This document shows positions 28,398-38,386 of a stretch of DNA of 64,000 bases, piece after piece. Origin of the DNA: Novosphingobium decolorationis (GTDB lineage Bacteria > Pseudomonadota > Alphaproteobacteria > Sphingomonadales > Sphingomonadaceae); the NCBI RefSeq assembly GCF_018417475.1, contig NZ_CP054856.1:1-64000 (forward strand), written 5' to 3'. Numbering within the stretch: the first letter of the stretch is position 1; every line of letters starts with the position of its first letter. The translations under genes and the position numbers were made by a program. Below the pieces are notes generated by a model, which saw only the letters and a program-made list of their open reading frames with translations, made no database searches and was not told the DNA's origin.

Positions 28398-28991
28398 ATG
28401 CTGACGCTTCCGAACATCCTGACCCTTTCGCGAATCTTCGCGGTTCCGCTCCTTGCCTTCCTGCTGTGGTGGCCGGACTGGGTGCTGGGCTATGCGCTTG
28501 CCTTTGCGCTCTACTGCCTGATGGGGATCACGGACTACTTCGATGGCTATCTTGCGCGCTCGAGCGGGACGGTTTCCAAGCTCGGGGTCTTCCTTGATCC
28601 GATTGCGGACAAGATCATGGTCGCGGCGGTCATCCTCGTCCTGACGGCGCAGGGCATCCTGCGCGGGCCCTATGTGGGCGACATGCACGTGATTGCCGGG
28701 CTCGTCATCCTCATCCGCGAGATTGCGGTTTCGGGCCTTCGCGAGTTCCTGGGCCCCTTGCGGGTCTCGATCCCGGTCAGCAAGCTCGCCAAGTGGAAGA
28801 CGACGTTCCAGATGGTCTCGCTGGGCGCGCTGATCCTGGGCAAGGCGATGCCCTGGTGGAACACGCCGTTCGCTGGTGTGGCGATCAATATCCCGCACAC
28901 CGTGGGCCTGACCACCTTGTGGGGGGCGGCCGTGCTGACGCTCATCACCGGCTGGGATTACCTGCGCGTCGGCCTCAAGCATATGGACTGA
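28398..28991 (+). CDS. pgsA: CDP-diacylglycerol-glycerol-3-phosphate 3-phosphatidyltransferase
   Basis: PgsA makes phosphatidylglycerol phosphate, using the CDP-diacylglycerol made by CdsA. The 197-residue membrane protein begins MLTLPNILTLSRIFAVPLL and has the CDP-alcohol phosphotransferase motif in two parts: DYFDGYLAR and LGVFLDPIADK. The start at 28398 places the first conserved helix at the N terminus. Confidence 0.94.
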   Translation: MLTLPNILTLSRIFAVPLLAFLLWWPDWVLGYALAFALYCLMGITDYFDGYLARSSGTVSKLGVFLDPIADKIMVAAVILVLTAQGILRGPYVGDMHVIAGLVILIREIAVSGLREFLGPLRVSIPVSKLAKWKTTFQMVSLGALILGKAMPWWNTPFAGVAINIPHTVGLTTLWGAAVLTLITGWDYLRVGLKHMD

Positions 28992-29173
28992 CGCGTAGGT
29001 CCGCGACGTGCGTCGCGCGCGCAAGGGCGTGCGTTCGTTGCATTCGCGGCGAGAGGTGAGGCGGGCCTAGGGCTCGGCCTCGATCCCGGGCCTGCCTGGC
29101 CCCTGCATGTTCGCGGAGCCCTGCCATTTCCTCGCTTTCCCATCCTGCCCGAGAGCATCGTGCGCTTCTGTCG

Positions 29174-30322
29174 GTGAGTGTCGTTGCGGTGATGGCGCTG
29201 GCCGCAGGCCTGACCGTGGCCAATCTCTACTACAACCAGCCCATGCTCGAGCAGATGCATGGCGACCTTGCCGATTGGCGGGTGGCCTATGTGCCGACGG
29301 CCACCCAGATCGGGTATGCGCTGGGCCTTCTTTTCCTTGTTCCGCTGGGCGATCTGTTCGAGCGGCGCGGGCTGGTCCTGTGGAAGTGTCTCGGACTGGC
29401 CGTGGCCTGTGCGGGTGTTGCGCTGGCGCAGGGGGGCGCGCTTGTCCTGATCGCCTCGCTGGTGGTGGGCATCTTTGCCTCGGTAGCCCAGCAGATCATC
29501 CCGATGGCCGCCAGCCTCGCGCTTCCCGAACGGCGCGGGCATGTGATCGGGGTTGTCATGGCGGGTCTGCTTTGCGGCATCCTGCTCAGCCGTACACTTG
29601 CCGGGTTCGTGGCCGAGCACCTTGGCTGGCGGGCCATGTTCTGGATCGCGGTGCCACTTGCCCTGGGGACGGCGGCCATGGTGGCGCTGCGCCTGCCGCG
29701 CAGCGCGCCGGAAACGGCTGGCACGAGTTACCGCGCAACGCTCGGCTCGCTTGTCGGGCTCTGGCGCGAATTTCCCGCGCTCCGGCGGGCAACGGCGATC
29801 CAGTGCTGCCAGTTCGGCGTGTTCTCGGTCTTCTGGTCGATCCTGGCCTTCCGGCTGGAGGCGCGCTTCGGCTTCGGCCCTCAGGTAGCGGGTCTTTTCG
29901 GCATCCTGGGCGTGGTCGGCGTTCTTGCTGCGCCTGTCGCGGGGCGCATCGCCGATAGTCGGGGCCCGCGCCGGGTGATTGCCGCTGCAGCCTGCATCTC
30001 ACTGGTCTCCTGGGCGATCTTCGGATTGTGGGACGGGCTCGCGGGCGTGATGCTGGGCGTCGTCGCGCTCGATTTCGGTGTGCAGTCGAGCCAGATTTCC
30101 AACCAGAGCGTGATCTTCGCACTGAAGCCCGAGTCGCGCTCGCGCATCAACACGATCTACATGACCGCCATGTTCGTGGCCGGGGGACTTGCTTCGGCGG
30201 CGGCCATGGCATGCTGGACGCACCTGGGCTGGACGGGCGTGTGCGCGCTGGGCGCGGCGATCAGCCTGTGCTGCGTTGCGCTTCAGTTCACCGGCGGCAA
30301 GGCTGCGTCAGCGGGGCAATAA
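29174..30322 (+). CDS. MFS transporter
   Basis: A 382-residue transporter with 12 membrane helices and the loop 2-3 motif GDLFERRG; the region LTVANLYYNQPMLEQM is typical of a family of putative drug exporters. The first start available in frame is GTG 29174; homologues often have about 15 more residues, and the frame stays open upstream (29126 onwards) without a common start codon. It is followed 8 bp later by the convergent oxyR gene. Confidence 0.85.
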   Translation: MSVVAVMALAAGLTVANLYYNQPMLEQMHGDLADWRVAYVPTATQIGYALGLLFLVPLGDLFERRGLVLWKCLGLAVACAGVALAQGGALVLIASLVVGIFASVAQQIIPMAASLALPERRGHVIGVVMAGLLCGILLSRTLAGFVAEHLGWRAMFWIAVPLALGTAAMVALRLPRSAPETAGTSYRATLGSLVGLWREFPALRRATAIQCCQFGVFSVFWSILAFRLEARFGFGPQVAGLFGILGVVGVLAAPVAGRIADSRGPRRVIAAAACISLVSWAIFGLWDGLAGVMLGVVALDFGVQSSQISNQSVIFALKPESRSRINTIYMTAMFVAGGLASAAAMACWTHLGWTGVCALGAAISLCCVALQFTGGKAASAGQ

Positions 30323-30329
30323 GGCGCGG

Positions 30330-31226
30330 TCAGCCCGCGCGCAGTTCATCCGCCAGCATCCGGAATTCGTCCGAGCGGGGCGAATTCTTGCGCCAGACCA
30401 GCGCGATCTCGCGGTTCGCGTTGGCCGAGATGAGCGGGCGGGCGACCACGTTGGTGCCGTTGAGGATGCCTGCATCGAGCGCCATTTCGGGCAGCATCGT
30501 GAGGCCAAGGCCATTGTCCACCATCTGCACCAGCGTGTGCAGCGAGGTCCCGATCATCGTGGCAGAGGCGCGCAGTTCGGGCCGGTTGCAGGCCGCGAGC
30601 GCGTGGTCCTTGAGGCAGTGCCCGTCTTCCAGCAGGAGGAGACGGTTTTCATCGATGATGTCGGGCCCCACTTCCTGGGGCGGGTCGCGCGGATCGTCGG
30701 CCGGGAAGGCCACGAAGAAGGCGTCGAGTTCGATCGTCTCCTGCTCCACCTCGCCTGTGGGGTAGGGGAGGGCCAAGAGCACGCAGTCCGCCCGGCCATG
30801 GTGCAGCGATTCGATCGCGGCCTGGCTCGGTTCCTCGCGCAGGAAGAGCTTGAGGTTGGGGCGTTCACGGCGCAGGCGCGGCAACATGCGCGGGAGCAGG
30901 AACGGCGCGATTGTCGGGATCACGCTCATGCGCACCTCGCCCGAGAGTGGCTTGCCGCTCGACTGGACGAGTTCGGACAGTTCCTCGGTCTCGCGCAGGA
31001 TGCGGTGCGCCTTCTCGACCACCGTATTGCCCAGCGGCGTGAAGCGCACCGCACGCTTGGTGCGCTCCACCAGGGTCACGTCGAGCAGGGTTTCCAGGTC
31101 GCGCAGGCCCGCCGAGAGCGTCGACTGCGAGACGTAGCAGGCTTCGGCCGCGCGGCCGAAATGTCCATGTTCATGCAGGGCAACCAGATACTGAAGCTGC
31201 TTCAGTGTCGGCTGGTAGACCGTCAT
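30330..31226 (-). CDS. oxyR: Hydrogen-peroxide-responsive LysR regulator OxyR
   Basis: A 298-residue LysR-type regulator: winged helix-turn-helix (about residues 7-65) and a substrate domain. The two redox cysteines are present in GHCLKDHALAAC, nine residues apart as in OxyR, where they form the peroxide-sensing disulfide. Its start overlaps the stop of rnd, so both are co-transcribed. The usual partner catalase or ahpC genes are not next to it. Confidence 0.9.
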   Translation of the reverse strand: MTVYQPTLKQLQYLVALHEHGHFGRAAEACYVSQSTLSAGLRDLETLLDVTLVERTKRAVRFTPLGNTVVEKAHRILRETEELSELVQSSGKPLSGEVRMSVIPTIAPFLLPRMLPRLRRERPNLKLFLREEPSQAAIESLHHGRADCVLLALPYPTGEVEQETIELDAFFVAFPADDPRDPPQEVGPDIIDENRLLLLEDGHCLKDHALAACNRPELRASATMIGTSLHTLVQMVDNGLGLTMLPEMALDAGILNGTNVVARPLISANANREIALVWRKNSPRSDEFRMLADELRAG

Positions 31227-32479
31227 GATTCGCTGTCGTCCCCGCTCTCGTCGGTTTCCTCGTCGACCGCGTCGTCCGAGCCGGCGGAGGCGAAGATTTC
31301 CTCGTCCTCACTGACCCGGGTCATCTTGAGGCGGCCCTTCTCGACGGCGAAGCCAAGGCGCCCCTCGACCAGTTCGAGCGCGTCCTTGCCGAATACCTCG
31401 TAGCGCCAGCCTTCCAAGATCGGCAGGTTCTTGCGCACACCCGAGGCGAGCATTTCCAACTCGTCGCTGCGGGTGAGGAGGCGGGCGGCAACGTCGATTT
31501 CGCGCGCGCGGATCTTCAGGAGCAGCTTGAGGAGGTCGGCAACCAGTGCGCCTTCCTTGCCGAGCGGTGCACCGCGCGGCTGGCGCGGGGGCATCTCGTC
31601 GTCGCCGAGTGGCTGGGCCTTGGCGATGGTGTTCATCAGGCGCTTGCCGATGTCGTTGTCGCGCCAGCCTTGCGAGAGGCCGCGCACCTTGGCGAGATCG
31701 GACTGCTGCTTGGGCGGATGGCTGGCCAAGTCGGCCAGCGTCTCGTCACGGGCGATGCGCCCGCGCGGGATGTTCTTGCCCTGCGCTTCCATCTCGCGCC
31801 ATTCGGCGATGGCTTTCAGGCGGCCGAGCATCTGCGGATTGCGGCCCGCGGCCTTGATCCGGCGCCAGGCCAGCGTCGGGTCGTTCCGGTAGTTGTCCGG
31901 ATCGGCGAGCTTTTCCATTTCCTGGTTCAGCCACATGCCGCGGCCGGTCTTGATCAGGCGCTTGAGGATCTTGGGGAAGATCTTCGAGAGGTGGGTGACG
32001 TCACCGATGGCGTATTCGATCTGGCGCTCGGTCAGCGGACGGCGCGACCAGTCGGTGAAGCGCGCGCCCTTGTCGATGGTCAGGCCCAGCCAGGATTCGA
32101 CGAGGTTGGAATAGCCGATCTGTTCCGACTGGCTGATGGCCATCATCGCGATCTGGGTGTCGAAGATCGGCGAGGGGGTCTTGCCCGTCGCGTTGAAGAT
32201 GATCTCGACGTCCTGCCCGCCGGCATGGAAGATCTTGAGAACATCGTGGTTGTCCGTGAGCAGCTCGTAGAGCGGCGTCATGTCGAGGCCGCTGGCGAGC
32301 GGGTCGATCGCGGCAGCTTCCTCGGTGTTGGCGATCTGGACGAGGCAAAGCTCGGGCCAGTAGGTGTTTTCGCGCATGAACTCGGTGTCGACCGCGACAA
32401 AGTCCGACTTTGCCAGGCGGTCACACAGTTGGGCGAGCTCGTCGCTGTCCGTGATCAGGGTGTGTATCTTCATTTGCAT
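31223..32479 (-). CDS. rnd: Ribonuclease D
   Basis: RNase D trims tRNA 3' ends. The 418-residue protein has the DEDDy exonuclease motifs (VAVDTEFMRE, FHAGGQDVEII, YAIGDVTHL) and a C-terminal HRDC domain. The last 25 residues are acidic. The start could also be at 32473 (MKIHTLITDS). It is cotranscribed with oxyR. Confidence 0.93.
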   Translation of the reverse strand: MQMKIHTLITDSDELAQLCDRLAKSDFVAVDTEFMRENTYWPELCLVQIANTEEAAAIDPLASGLDMTPLYELLTDNHDVLKIFHAGGQDVEIIFNATGKTPSPIFDTQIAMMAISQSEQIGYSNLVESWLGLTIDKGARFTDWSRRPLTERQIEYAIGDVTHLSKIFPKILKRLIKTGRGMWLNQEMEKLADPDNYRNDPTLAWRRIKAAGRNPQMLGRLKAIAEWREMEAQGKNIPRGRIARDETLADLASHPPKQQSDLAKVRGLSQGWRDNDIGKRLMNTIAKAQPLGDDEMPPRQPRGAPLGKEGALVADLLKLLLKIRAREIDVAARLLTRSDELEMLASGVRKNLPILEGWRYEVFGKDALELVEGRLGFAVEKGRLKMTRVSEDEEIFASAGSDDAVDEETDESGDDSES

Positions 32480-32548
32480 GCGGCGTTACGCTGAAGACGC
32501 GAAGGGATCAACGCCAGCGATGCCCCGTTTCGCGTTTGTTTGCGATTA

Positions 32549-33577
32549 TTAACGGCGAAACAGGCGGGCAAGGAGCCCCGGACGGGCCGATTCGGCGAGT
32601 TCGGAGATGCTTTCTTCGGTCACCAGCTTGCGGCGCAGCTGCGTGCCGGTGGTATGGATGCCCGGTGGCGGGAGGTGCCAGGATTCCGGGTCATCGCCCG
32701 GAGCGGAGCCTTGCGCGTCGCCGGAATAGGAAGGCGAAAGCAGCGCGGCCATCGTGTCGGCGTGGTCTTCGCCCTCGTTCTCGAAAGCGTCCTCTTCCTC
32801 GTCGTCCTCGTTGTAAGTTCCCGAGAAACCTGTGGCGCCATCGTAGGGCTCCGGCGCGCTTGGCGTCTCGGGCGCGTCGCAATTGGCAAGGACGGGGGTG
32901 GAAAGGGCCGCGAAGGGGCTTTCGCTCACCGCGAGGAGGGCCATGCGGCGCGGCAGCGCGGTGCGGCGGGCCTTGTCCTCGACGGCCAGGTGGAACAGCA
33001 CGCCCATGTAAAGGGTGCCGAGCAGTTCGGCCTGGAGGGCGGTGGCGTTGGGTGTCTCGCGCGCGGTGTTGGCCATGTGCAGCGCGGCCAGCGCATCGGC
33101 CATGGTGCCAAGGCCGTCGATACCCACCACGCGCTCTTCGGCATCGGCGTGGTCGTTGTGCCAGGCCGATCCATAGTCGTTGAAGCCTTCGAGCAGTTCC
33201 TCGCGGGTGCATTCGGAGAAGGGCCAGGAGGTGTCGAAGAAGAAGCGGGTGGCGAGGACCGGCTCACCGTCCTCGTCGCTGATGGTGTGGGGGGAGAGGT
33301 CGAGGCTGACGGCCGAGACCGGCTCGCCGCACTGGTCGAGCTTCCAGATCGCGTCGGCGAGGAGATTCCAGCCCGTGAACGAGATTGCTTCGGGCCGTGT
33401 GTTCAGGAATTCGGCGGGGAGGGGGCCTTGCGCTGAGCAGACGCCCGTCAGCATGTCCCGCAGCATATCGGCGGCTTCGTCCGCGCGCTGGCTGCGCACC
33501 ATGTCCTCGATCGAGCGTCGAAAAGCCTTGTTTTCTGCGCTGTCAATCGTGACCTCTGCCAACATCGTGTTCTCCAT
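32549..33577 (-). CDS. Conserved hypothetical protein between rnd and aspS
   Basis: A 342-residue protein I cannot assign to a family. The N-terminal 230 residues are a well-composed globular, Ala/Leu-rich region with several tryptophans. Residues 255-275 are strongly acidic (NEDDEEEDAFENEGEDHAD) and are followed by a Pro/Gly-rich linker and a basic C-terminal helix (LARLFRR). No signal peptide or membrane helix is seen. GC content and codon use match its neighbours, so it is a core gene. Confidence 0.8.
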   Translation of the reverse strand: MENTMLAEVTIDSAENKAFRRSIEDMVRSQRADEAADMLRDMLTGVCSAQGPLPAEFLNTRPEAISFTGWNLLADAIWKLDQCGEPVSAVSLDLSPHTISDEDGEPVLATRFFFDTSWPFSECTREELLEGFNDYGSAWHNDHADAEERVVGIDGLGTMADALAALHMANTARETPNATALQAELLGTLYMGVLFHLAVEDKARRTALPRRMALLAVSESPFAALSTPVLANCDAPETPSAPEPYDGATGFSGTYNEDDEEEDAFENEGEDHADTMAALLSPSYSGDAQGSAPGDDPESWHLPPPGIHTTGTQLRRKLVTEESISELAESARPGLLARLFRR

Positions 33578-33735
33578 TCGACCCGAACGTCAGGCAATTA
33601 GATGATAATGGTTTATACCGGGTTACGCGGATAACCTTTTGCGCAGGGTCAAACGGTGTCTGGAAATCGGCGCGCCAGTCGACTAGGGGACGCGGCCTGA
33701 ACTCTTAGTTTTTCGCGAAGAAGAAGCCTGACGCC

Positions 33736-35529
33736 ATGACTCATCCCTATCGTTCCCACACCTGCGGCGCCCTGACGGCGGCCGAGGTCGGCCAGACGGT
33801 CCGCCTGTCGGGTTGGGTCCATCGCAAGCGCGACCACGGCGGCGTCCTGTTCGTCGACCTGCGCGACCACTACGGCATGACCCAGGTCGTGACCGACAGC
33901 GACAGCCCTGCGCTCGAGATCCTCGACGCACTGCGTCTGGAATCGGTCGTCACCATCGAGGGCACCGTCAAGGCGCGCACTCCCGAGACGGTGAATCCCA
34001 ACCTCGTCACCGGCGAGATCGAGGTATACGCCCGTTCGGTGACGGTGCTGGGCAAGGCTGCCGAACTGCCGATGCCGGTTGCCGGTGAGCAGGAATATCC
34101 CGAGGACATCCGCCTCAAGTACCGCTTCCTGGACCTGCGCCGCGAGACGCTGCACGCGAACATCGTCAAGCGCACCCAGATCATCTCGGACATGCGTCGC
34201 CGCATGGAAGGCATCGGCTTCACCGAATTCTCGACGCCGATCCTGACCGCGTCCTCGCCCGAAGGCGCGCGCGACTTCCTCGTGCCCAGCCGCATCCACG
34301 CGGGCAAGTTCTACGCGCTCCCGCAGGCGCCGCAGCAGTACAAGCAGCTGCTGATGGTCGCCGGTTTCGACCGCTACTTCCAGATCGCGCCCTGTTTCCG
34401 CGACGAGGACCCGCGCGCCGACCGTCTGCCGGGCGAGTTCTACCAGCTCGACCTCGAGATGAGCTTCGTCACCCAGGAAGAGATCTGGGAGACGATGGAG
34501 CCGGTCATGCAGGGCATCTTCGCCGCGTTCGCAGGGGACAAGCCGGTGACGCCTTCGGGCGAGTTCCGCCGTATTCCCTACGCCCAGGCGATGCTTGACT
34601 ACGGTTCGGACAAGCCGGACCTGCGCAACCCGATCCTCATCAAGGACGTGACCGAACACTTCGTCGAATCGGGCTTCGGCATCTTTGCCAGCATCGTTGG
34701 TGGGGGCGGCGTGATCCGCGCGATCCCGGCGCCGGGCGCGGGCGCCGGCAGCCGCAAGTTCTTCGACGACATGAACAACTGGGCGCGCGGCGAGGGCTTC
34801 TCGGGCCTTGGCTACATCAACATCAAGGATGGCAAGCCCGGCGGTCCGATCGCCAAGAACCACGGTGAGGAAAAGACCGCGGCGCTGATCGAGGCGCTTG
34901 GCCTTGGCGAGAATGACGGCGTCTTCTTTGCCGCGGGCAAGCCCGAGCAGGCCGCCAAGCTGGCGGGCCTTGCGCGCACTCGCGTCGCCGAGCAGCTCGA
35001 CCTCATCGACAAGGATCGTTTCGACCTGTGCTGGATCGTCGACTTCCCGTTCTACGAATGGGACGAAGACAACAAGAAGGTCGACTTCGCGCACAACCCG
35101 TTCTCGATGCCGCAGGGCGGCATGGAAGCCCTCAACGGGCAGGATCCGCTCACGATCAAGGCCTACCAGTACGACCTCGTGTGCAACGGCTTCGAGATCG
35201 CTTCGGGCTCGATCCGTAACCAGGATCCCGAACTGATGGTTGCCGCCTTCGAGAAGGTGGGTCTGACCAAGGCAGATGTGGAAGAGCGCTTCGGCGGTCT
35301 CTACCGCGCCTTCCAGTACGGCGCTCCGCCGCACGGCGGCATGGCCGCCGGTGTCGATCGCATCGTGATGCTGCTGTGCGGGGCGCAGAACCTGCGCGAG
35401 ATCTCGCTGTTCCCGATGAACCAGCGCGCCGAGGATCTTCTGATGGGCGCGCCGACGCCGGCGGAATCGCGTCAGTTGCGCGAACTGCACATGCGCGTCG
35501 TCGAGCCCCAGCCCAAGCCGGGCGCCTGA
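33736..35529 (+). CDS. aspS: Aspartate-tRNA ligase
   Basis: A class II aminoacyl-tRNA synthetase of 597 residues with an N-terminal OB fold (residues 1-110), the class II catalytic core with [10 protein letters not shown], and the bacterial GAD insert. Motif 3 is [14 protein letters not shown]. As an alphaproteobacterial enzyme it is probably the non-discriminating type that also charges tRNA-Asn; that is inference. Confidence 0.95.
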   Translation: MTHPYRSHTCGALTAAEVGQTVRLSGWVHRKRDHGGVLFVDLRDHYGMTQVVTDSDSPALEILDALRLESVVTIEGTVKARTPETVNPNLVTGEIEVYARSVTVLGKAAELPMPVAGEQEYPEDIRLKYRFLDLRRETLHANIVKRTQIISDMRRRMEGIGFTEFSTPILTASSPEGARDFLVPSRIHAGKFYALPQAPQQYKQLLMVAGFDRYFQIAPCFRDEDPRADRLPGEFYQLDLEMSFVTQEEIWETMEPVMQGIFAAFAGDKPVTPSGEFRRIPYAQAMLDYGSDKPDLRNPILIKDVTEHFVESGFGIFASIVGGGGVIRAIPAPGAGAGSRKFFDDMNNWARGEGFSGLGYINIKDGKPGGPIAKNHGEEKTAALIEALGLGENDGVFFAAGKPEQAAKLAGLARTRVAEQLDLIDKDRFDLCWIVDFPFYEWDEDNKKVDFAHNPFSMPQGGMEALNGQDPLTIKAYQYDLVCNGFEIASGSIRNQDPELMVAAFEKVGLTKADVEERFGGLYRAFQYGAPPHGGMAAGVDRIVMLLCGAQNLREISLFPMNQRAEDLLMGAPTPAESRQLRELHMRVVEPQPKPGA

Positions 35530-35559
35530 ACGGGCAAAATCGACGCAAAAACCGAGCTT

Positions 35560-35616
35560 GCGGCGCCTTGAGGGTCTTTCGCCCTTGCAAAGGCGCCGCA
35601 CTTGGGACAAGTGCGG
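35560..35616. repeat. Overlapping hairpins between aspS and acpP
   Basis: Two inverted repeats share bases: GCGGCGCCTT (35560-35569) with AAGGCGCCGC (35590-35599), and CCGCACTTG (35596-35604) with CAAGTGCGG (35608-35616). Both cannot form fully at once. There is no T-tract. Confidence 0.7.
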
Positions 35617-35713
35617 TGCCCGTGCTGTGGCGGCACTTGCCAGCCAGCGCCCTAGGAACTAGGGCGTCAAGCAACCAAGATTAATCCTCCGCTTTCTGAA
35701 GGGGTCTATACAA

Positions 35714-35950
35714 ATGAGCGATACCGCCGATCGGGTTAAGAAGATCGTCGTCGAGCACCTCGGTGTGGAAGCCGACAAGGTCACCGAAGATGCAAGCTTC
35801 ATCGATGATCTGGGTGCCGATTCGCTCGACATCGTCGAGCTGGTCATGGCGTTCGAAGAAGAATTCGGCGTCGAAATCCCGGACGATGCCGCTGAAAAGA
35901 TCAGCACCGTCTCGGATGCGATCAAGTACATCGACGAGAACAAGGGCTGA
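35714..35950 (+). CDS. acpP: Acyl carrier protein
   Basis: This 78-residue acidic protein carries growing fatty acyl chains. The attachment Ser for phosphopantetheine is in [18 protein letters not shown]. It is followed by fabF, the normal order. Confidence 0.97.
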   Translation: MSDTADRVKKIVVEHLGVEADKVTEDASFIDDLGADSLDIVELVMAFEEEFGVEIPDDAAEKISTVSDAIKYIDENKG

Positions 35951-36083
35951 TCCCGGCCCGCCCGCAGCGTCCCGGTAACGTCCTTTCAGGGCGGACCATC
36001 GCCGGTTTGTGGGCAATTGGATTGAATTTGACAGGCTCGACCTCTAAGGGGGCGGGCCTGTCGCCGTTTCGGAGAGCATTGGA

Positions 36084-37343
36084 ATGCGTCGTGTCGTCGT
36101 AACCGGACTTGGCCTCGTCACCCCGCTGGGCGCTGACGTGGAAACGACCTGGAAGAACATCCTCGCCAGCAAGAGCGGGGCGGGCCCCATCACCAAGTTC
36201 GATGCGTCGGATCAGAAGTGCCAGATCGCCTGCGAGGTCAAGCCGGCGGATCACGAGTACGGGTTCGATGCCAGCAAGCGCGTGGATCCCAAGATCCAGC
36301 GCCAGGTCGATCCCTTCATCGTCTTCGGCATCGATGCCGCGGGCCAGGCGCTCGAAGACGCCGGCCTTGTCGACATGGACGAAGAGACCAAGCTGCGCGC
36401 GGGCTGCTCGATCGGTTCGGGCATCGGCGGTCTTCCCGGTATCGAGAGCGAATCGCTCGTGCTCGCCAACCGTGGCCCGGGCCGCGTCTCGCCGCACTTC
36501 GTGCACGGCCGTCTCATCAACCTCATCTCGGGTCAGGTCTCGATCAAGTACGGCCTCAAGGGCCCGAACCACGCGGTCGTCACCGCCTGCTCGACCGGCG
36601 CGCACTCGATCGGCGATGCCGCGCGCATGATCAAGGACGACGACGCCGACATCATGCTGGCGGGCGGTGCGGAAAGCACGATCTGCCCCATCGGCATTGC
36701 CGGCTTCGCCCAGGCACGCGCGCTCAACTGCAGCTTCAATGATCGTCCCGAAGAAGCCAGCCGCCCCTACGACAAGGACCGCGACGGCTTCGTCATGGGT
36801 GAGGGCGCGGGTGTCCTCGTCCTCGAGGAATACGAACACGCCAAGGCGCGCGGTGCGAAGATCTACGCCGAAGTCGTGGGCTACGGCCTTTCGGGCGATG
36901 CCTACCACGTGACGGCTCCGGACCCGGAGATGGACGGTGCCTACCGTTCGATGGCCGCGGCTCTCAAGAAGGCGGGCATGACGCCGGCCGATATCGACTA
37001 CATCAACGCCCACGGCACCTCGACGATGGCCGACACCATCGAGCTGGGCGCCGTGCGCCGTCTGTTCGGCGAGGCCATGGACAGCGTCTCGATGAGCTCG
37101 ACCAAGTCGGCCATCGGCCACCTCCTTGGCGGCGCGGGCGCGGTCGAATCGATCTTCTGCATCCTCGCGATGCGCGACCAGATCGTGCCGCCCACGCTCA
37201 ACCTCGACACGCCTTCGGAAGGCTGTGAAGGCGTCGACCTGGTGCCCAAGGTGGCACGTTCGCGCGAAGTGCGCGCGGTGCTCAACAACAGCTTCGGGTT
37301 TGGTGGCACGAACGCCAGCCTGATCATGAAGAAGGTCGACTGA
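36084..37343 (+). CDS. fabF: 3-oxoacyl-ACP synthase II
   Basis: FabF (KAS II) extends acyl-ACP by condensation with malonyl-ACP. The 419-residue protein has the catalytic triad Cys (TACSTGAHSIG), His (NAHGTSTMAD) and His (KSAIGHLLGGAG). It lies 133 bp after acpP and 31 bp before mltG. Confidence 0.97.
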   Translation: MRRVVVTGLGLVTPLGADVETTWKNILASKSGAGPITKFDASDQKCQIACEVKPADHEYGFDASKRVDPKIQRQVDPFIVFGIDAAGQALEDAGLVDMDEETKLRAGCSIGSGIGGLPGIESESLVLANRGPGRVSPHFVHGRLINLISGQVSIKYGLKGPNHAVVTACSTGAHSIGDAARMIKDDDADIMLAGGAESTICPIGIAGFAQARALNCSFNDRPEEASRPYDKDRDGFVMGEGAGVLVLEEYEHAKARGAKIYAEVVGYGLSGDAYHVTAPDPEMDGAYRSMAAALKKAGMTPADIDYINAHGTSTMADTIELGAVRRLFGEAMDSVSMSSTKSAIGHLLGGAGAVESIFCILAMRDQIVPPTLNLDTPSEGCEGVDLVPKVARSREVRAVLNNSFGFGGTNASLIMKKVD

Positions 37344-37374
37344 CCTTCCGCGCGGGCTCCAGGGAAGAACCCTC

Positions 37375-38349
37375 ATGATGTCACGGCGCAGGTACGCCCT
37401 CGTGGCAGCGCTCGTCCTGGTGGCGGGGATCGTGGTGTGGAACGTCGTGGGCGGCTGGTTCGGTTCCGGCCCGCTCACGAAGGATTCCGCTTTCGTGGTC
37501 CCTAATGGCGCCAGCCTCTCGGCTGTGGCCGACAAGCTCCAGGACGAGGGCGTGGTGCGCTCGGGCGACGGGTTTGCCCTGCGCGCACGCCTCTTCGGGG
37601 GCGGTGGCGCGATCAAGGCCGGGGAATTCGTGATCCCCGCCCACGCCAGTCCCTCGCGGGTCCTGGCGATCATCTCCAGCGATGACGTCGTGCGTCGCCA
37701 AGTCATGATCCCGGAGGGCATGCCCTCCATCATGGTCTACGAGCGCCTGATGGCGCAGGAGGCCCTGTCCGGCGATCTTGCCGTGCCCGAAGAAGGTTCG
37801 GTCCTACCTGCCACCTACGATATCCAGAAAGGCGATGCGCGCGCGGATGTCCTGCGCAAGATGCAGGCGGGCATGCGCCGTACCCTGGCCGAGCTCTGGG
37901 AAAAGCGCGCGCCCGATCTTGTCGTCAAGACGCCTGAAGAAGCGCTGGTACTCGCCTCCATCGTGGAGAAGGAGACGGCAAAGGCCGAGGAGCGCACTGT
38001 CGTGGCCGGGCTCTATTCCAACCGTCTGAAGCAGGGGATGTTGCTCCAGGCCGATCCCACGATCATCTACCCCATCACCAAGGGCAAGCCGCTGGGCCGG
38101 CGCATCCGACAGTCCGAGATCCAGGCGATCAACGACTACAACACCTACTCCATGGTAGGCCTGCCCAAGCACCCGATCTGCAATCCGGGCCGCGCCTCGA
38201 TCGAGGCGGTGCTGCACCCGGCCGAGACGGACGCGCTCTATATGGTCGCCGACGGAACTGGTGGGCACGTCTTTGCGTCCACGCTCGAAGCGCACAACGA
38301 GAACGTGAAGAAATGGTTCGAGATCCGGCGCAAGCGCGGCGAGATCTGA
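37375..38349 (+). CDS. mltG: Endolytic transglycosylase MltG
   Basis: MltG cuts nascent glycan strands at the inner membrane. The 324-residue protein has one N-terminal membrane helix (residues 6-26), a LysM-like region, and the YceG domain with the catalytic Glu in ASIVEKET, followed by the NTYSMVGLPKHPICNPG motif. The position after fabF is conserved. Confidence 0.93.
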   Translation: MMSRRRYALVAALVLVAGIVVWNVVGGWFGSGPLTKDSAFVVPNGASLSAVADKLQDEGVVRSGDGFALRARLFGGGGAIKAGEFVIPAHASPSRVLAIISSDDVVRRQVMIPEGMPSIMVYERLMAQEALSGDLAVPEEGSVLPATYDIQKGDARADVLRKMQAGMRRTLAELWEKRAPDLVVKTPEEALVLASIVEKETAKAEERTVVAGLYSNRLKQGMLLQADPTIIYPITKGKPLGRRIRQSEIQAINDYNTYSMVGLPKHPICNPGRASIEAVLHPAETDALYMVADGTGGHVFASTLEAHNENVKKWFEIRRKRGEI

Positions 38350-38386
38350 ATGCATTCGAGGCATCTGGCGTGACGGTAGGCCGGCC

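Noticed and set aside
30189..31403. Open frame of 404 codons on the plus strand opposite oxyR
   Set aside because: No motif, and oxyR with its redox cysteines lies on the other strand.
33649..35610. Open frame of 653 codons on the minus strand opposite aspS
   Set aside because: Antisense shadow; aspS is complete and conserved.
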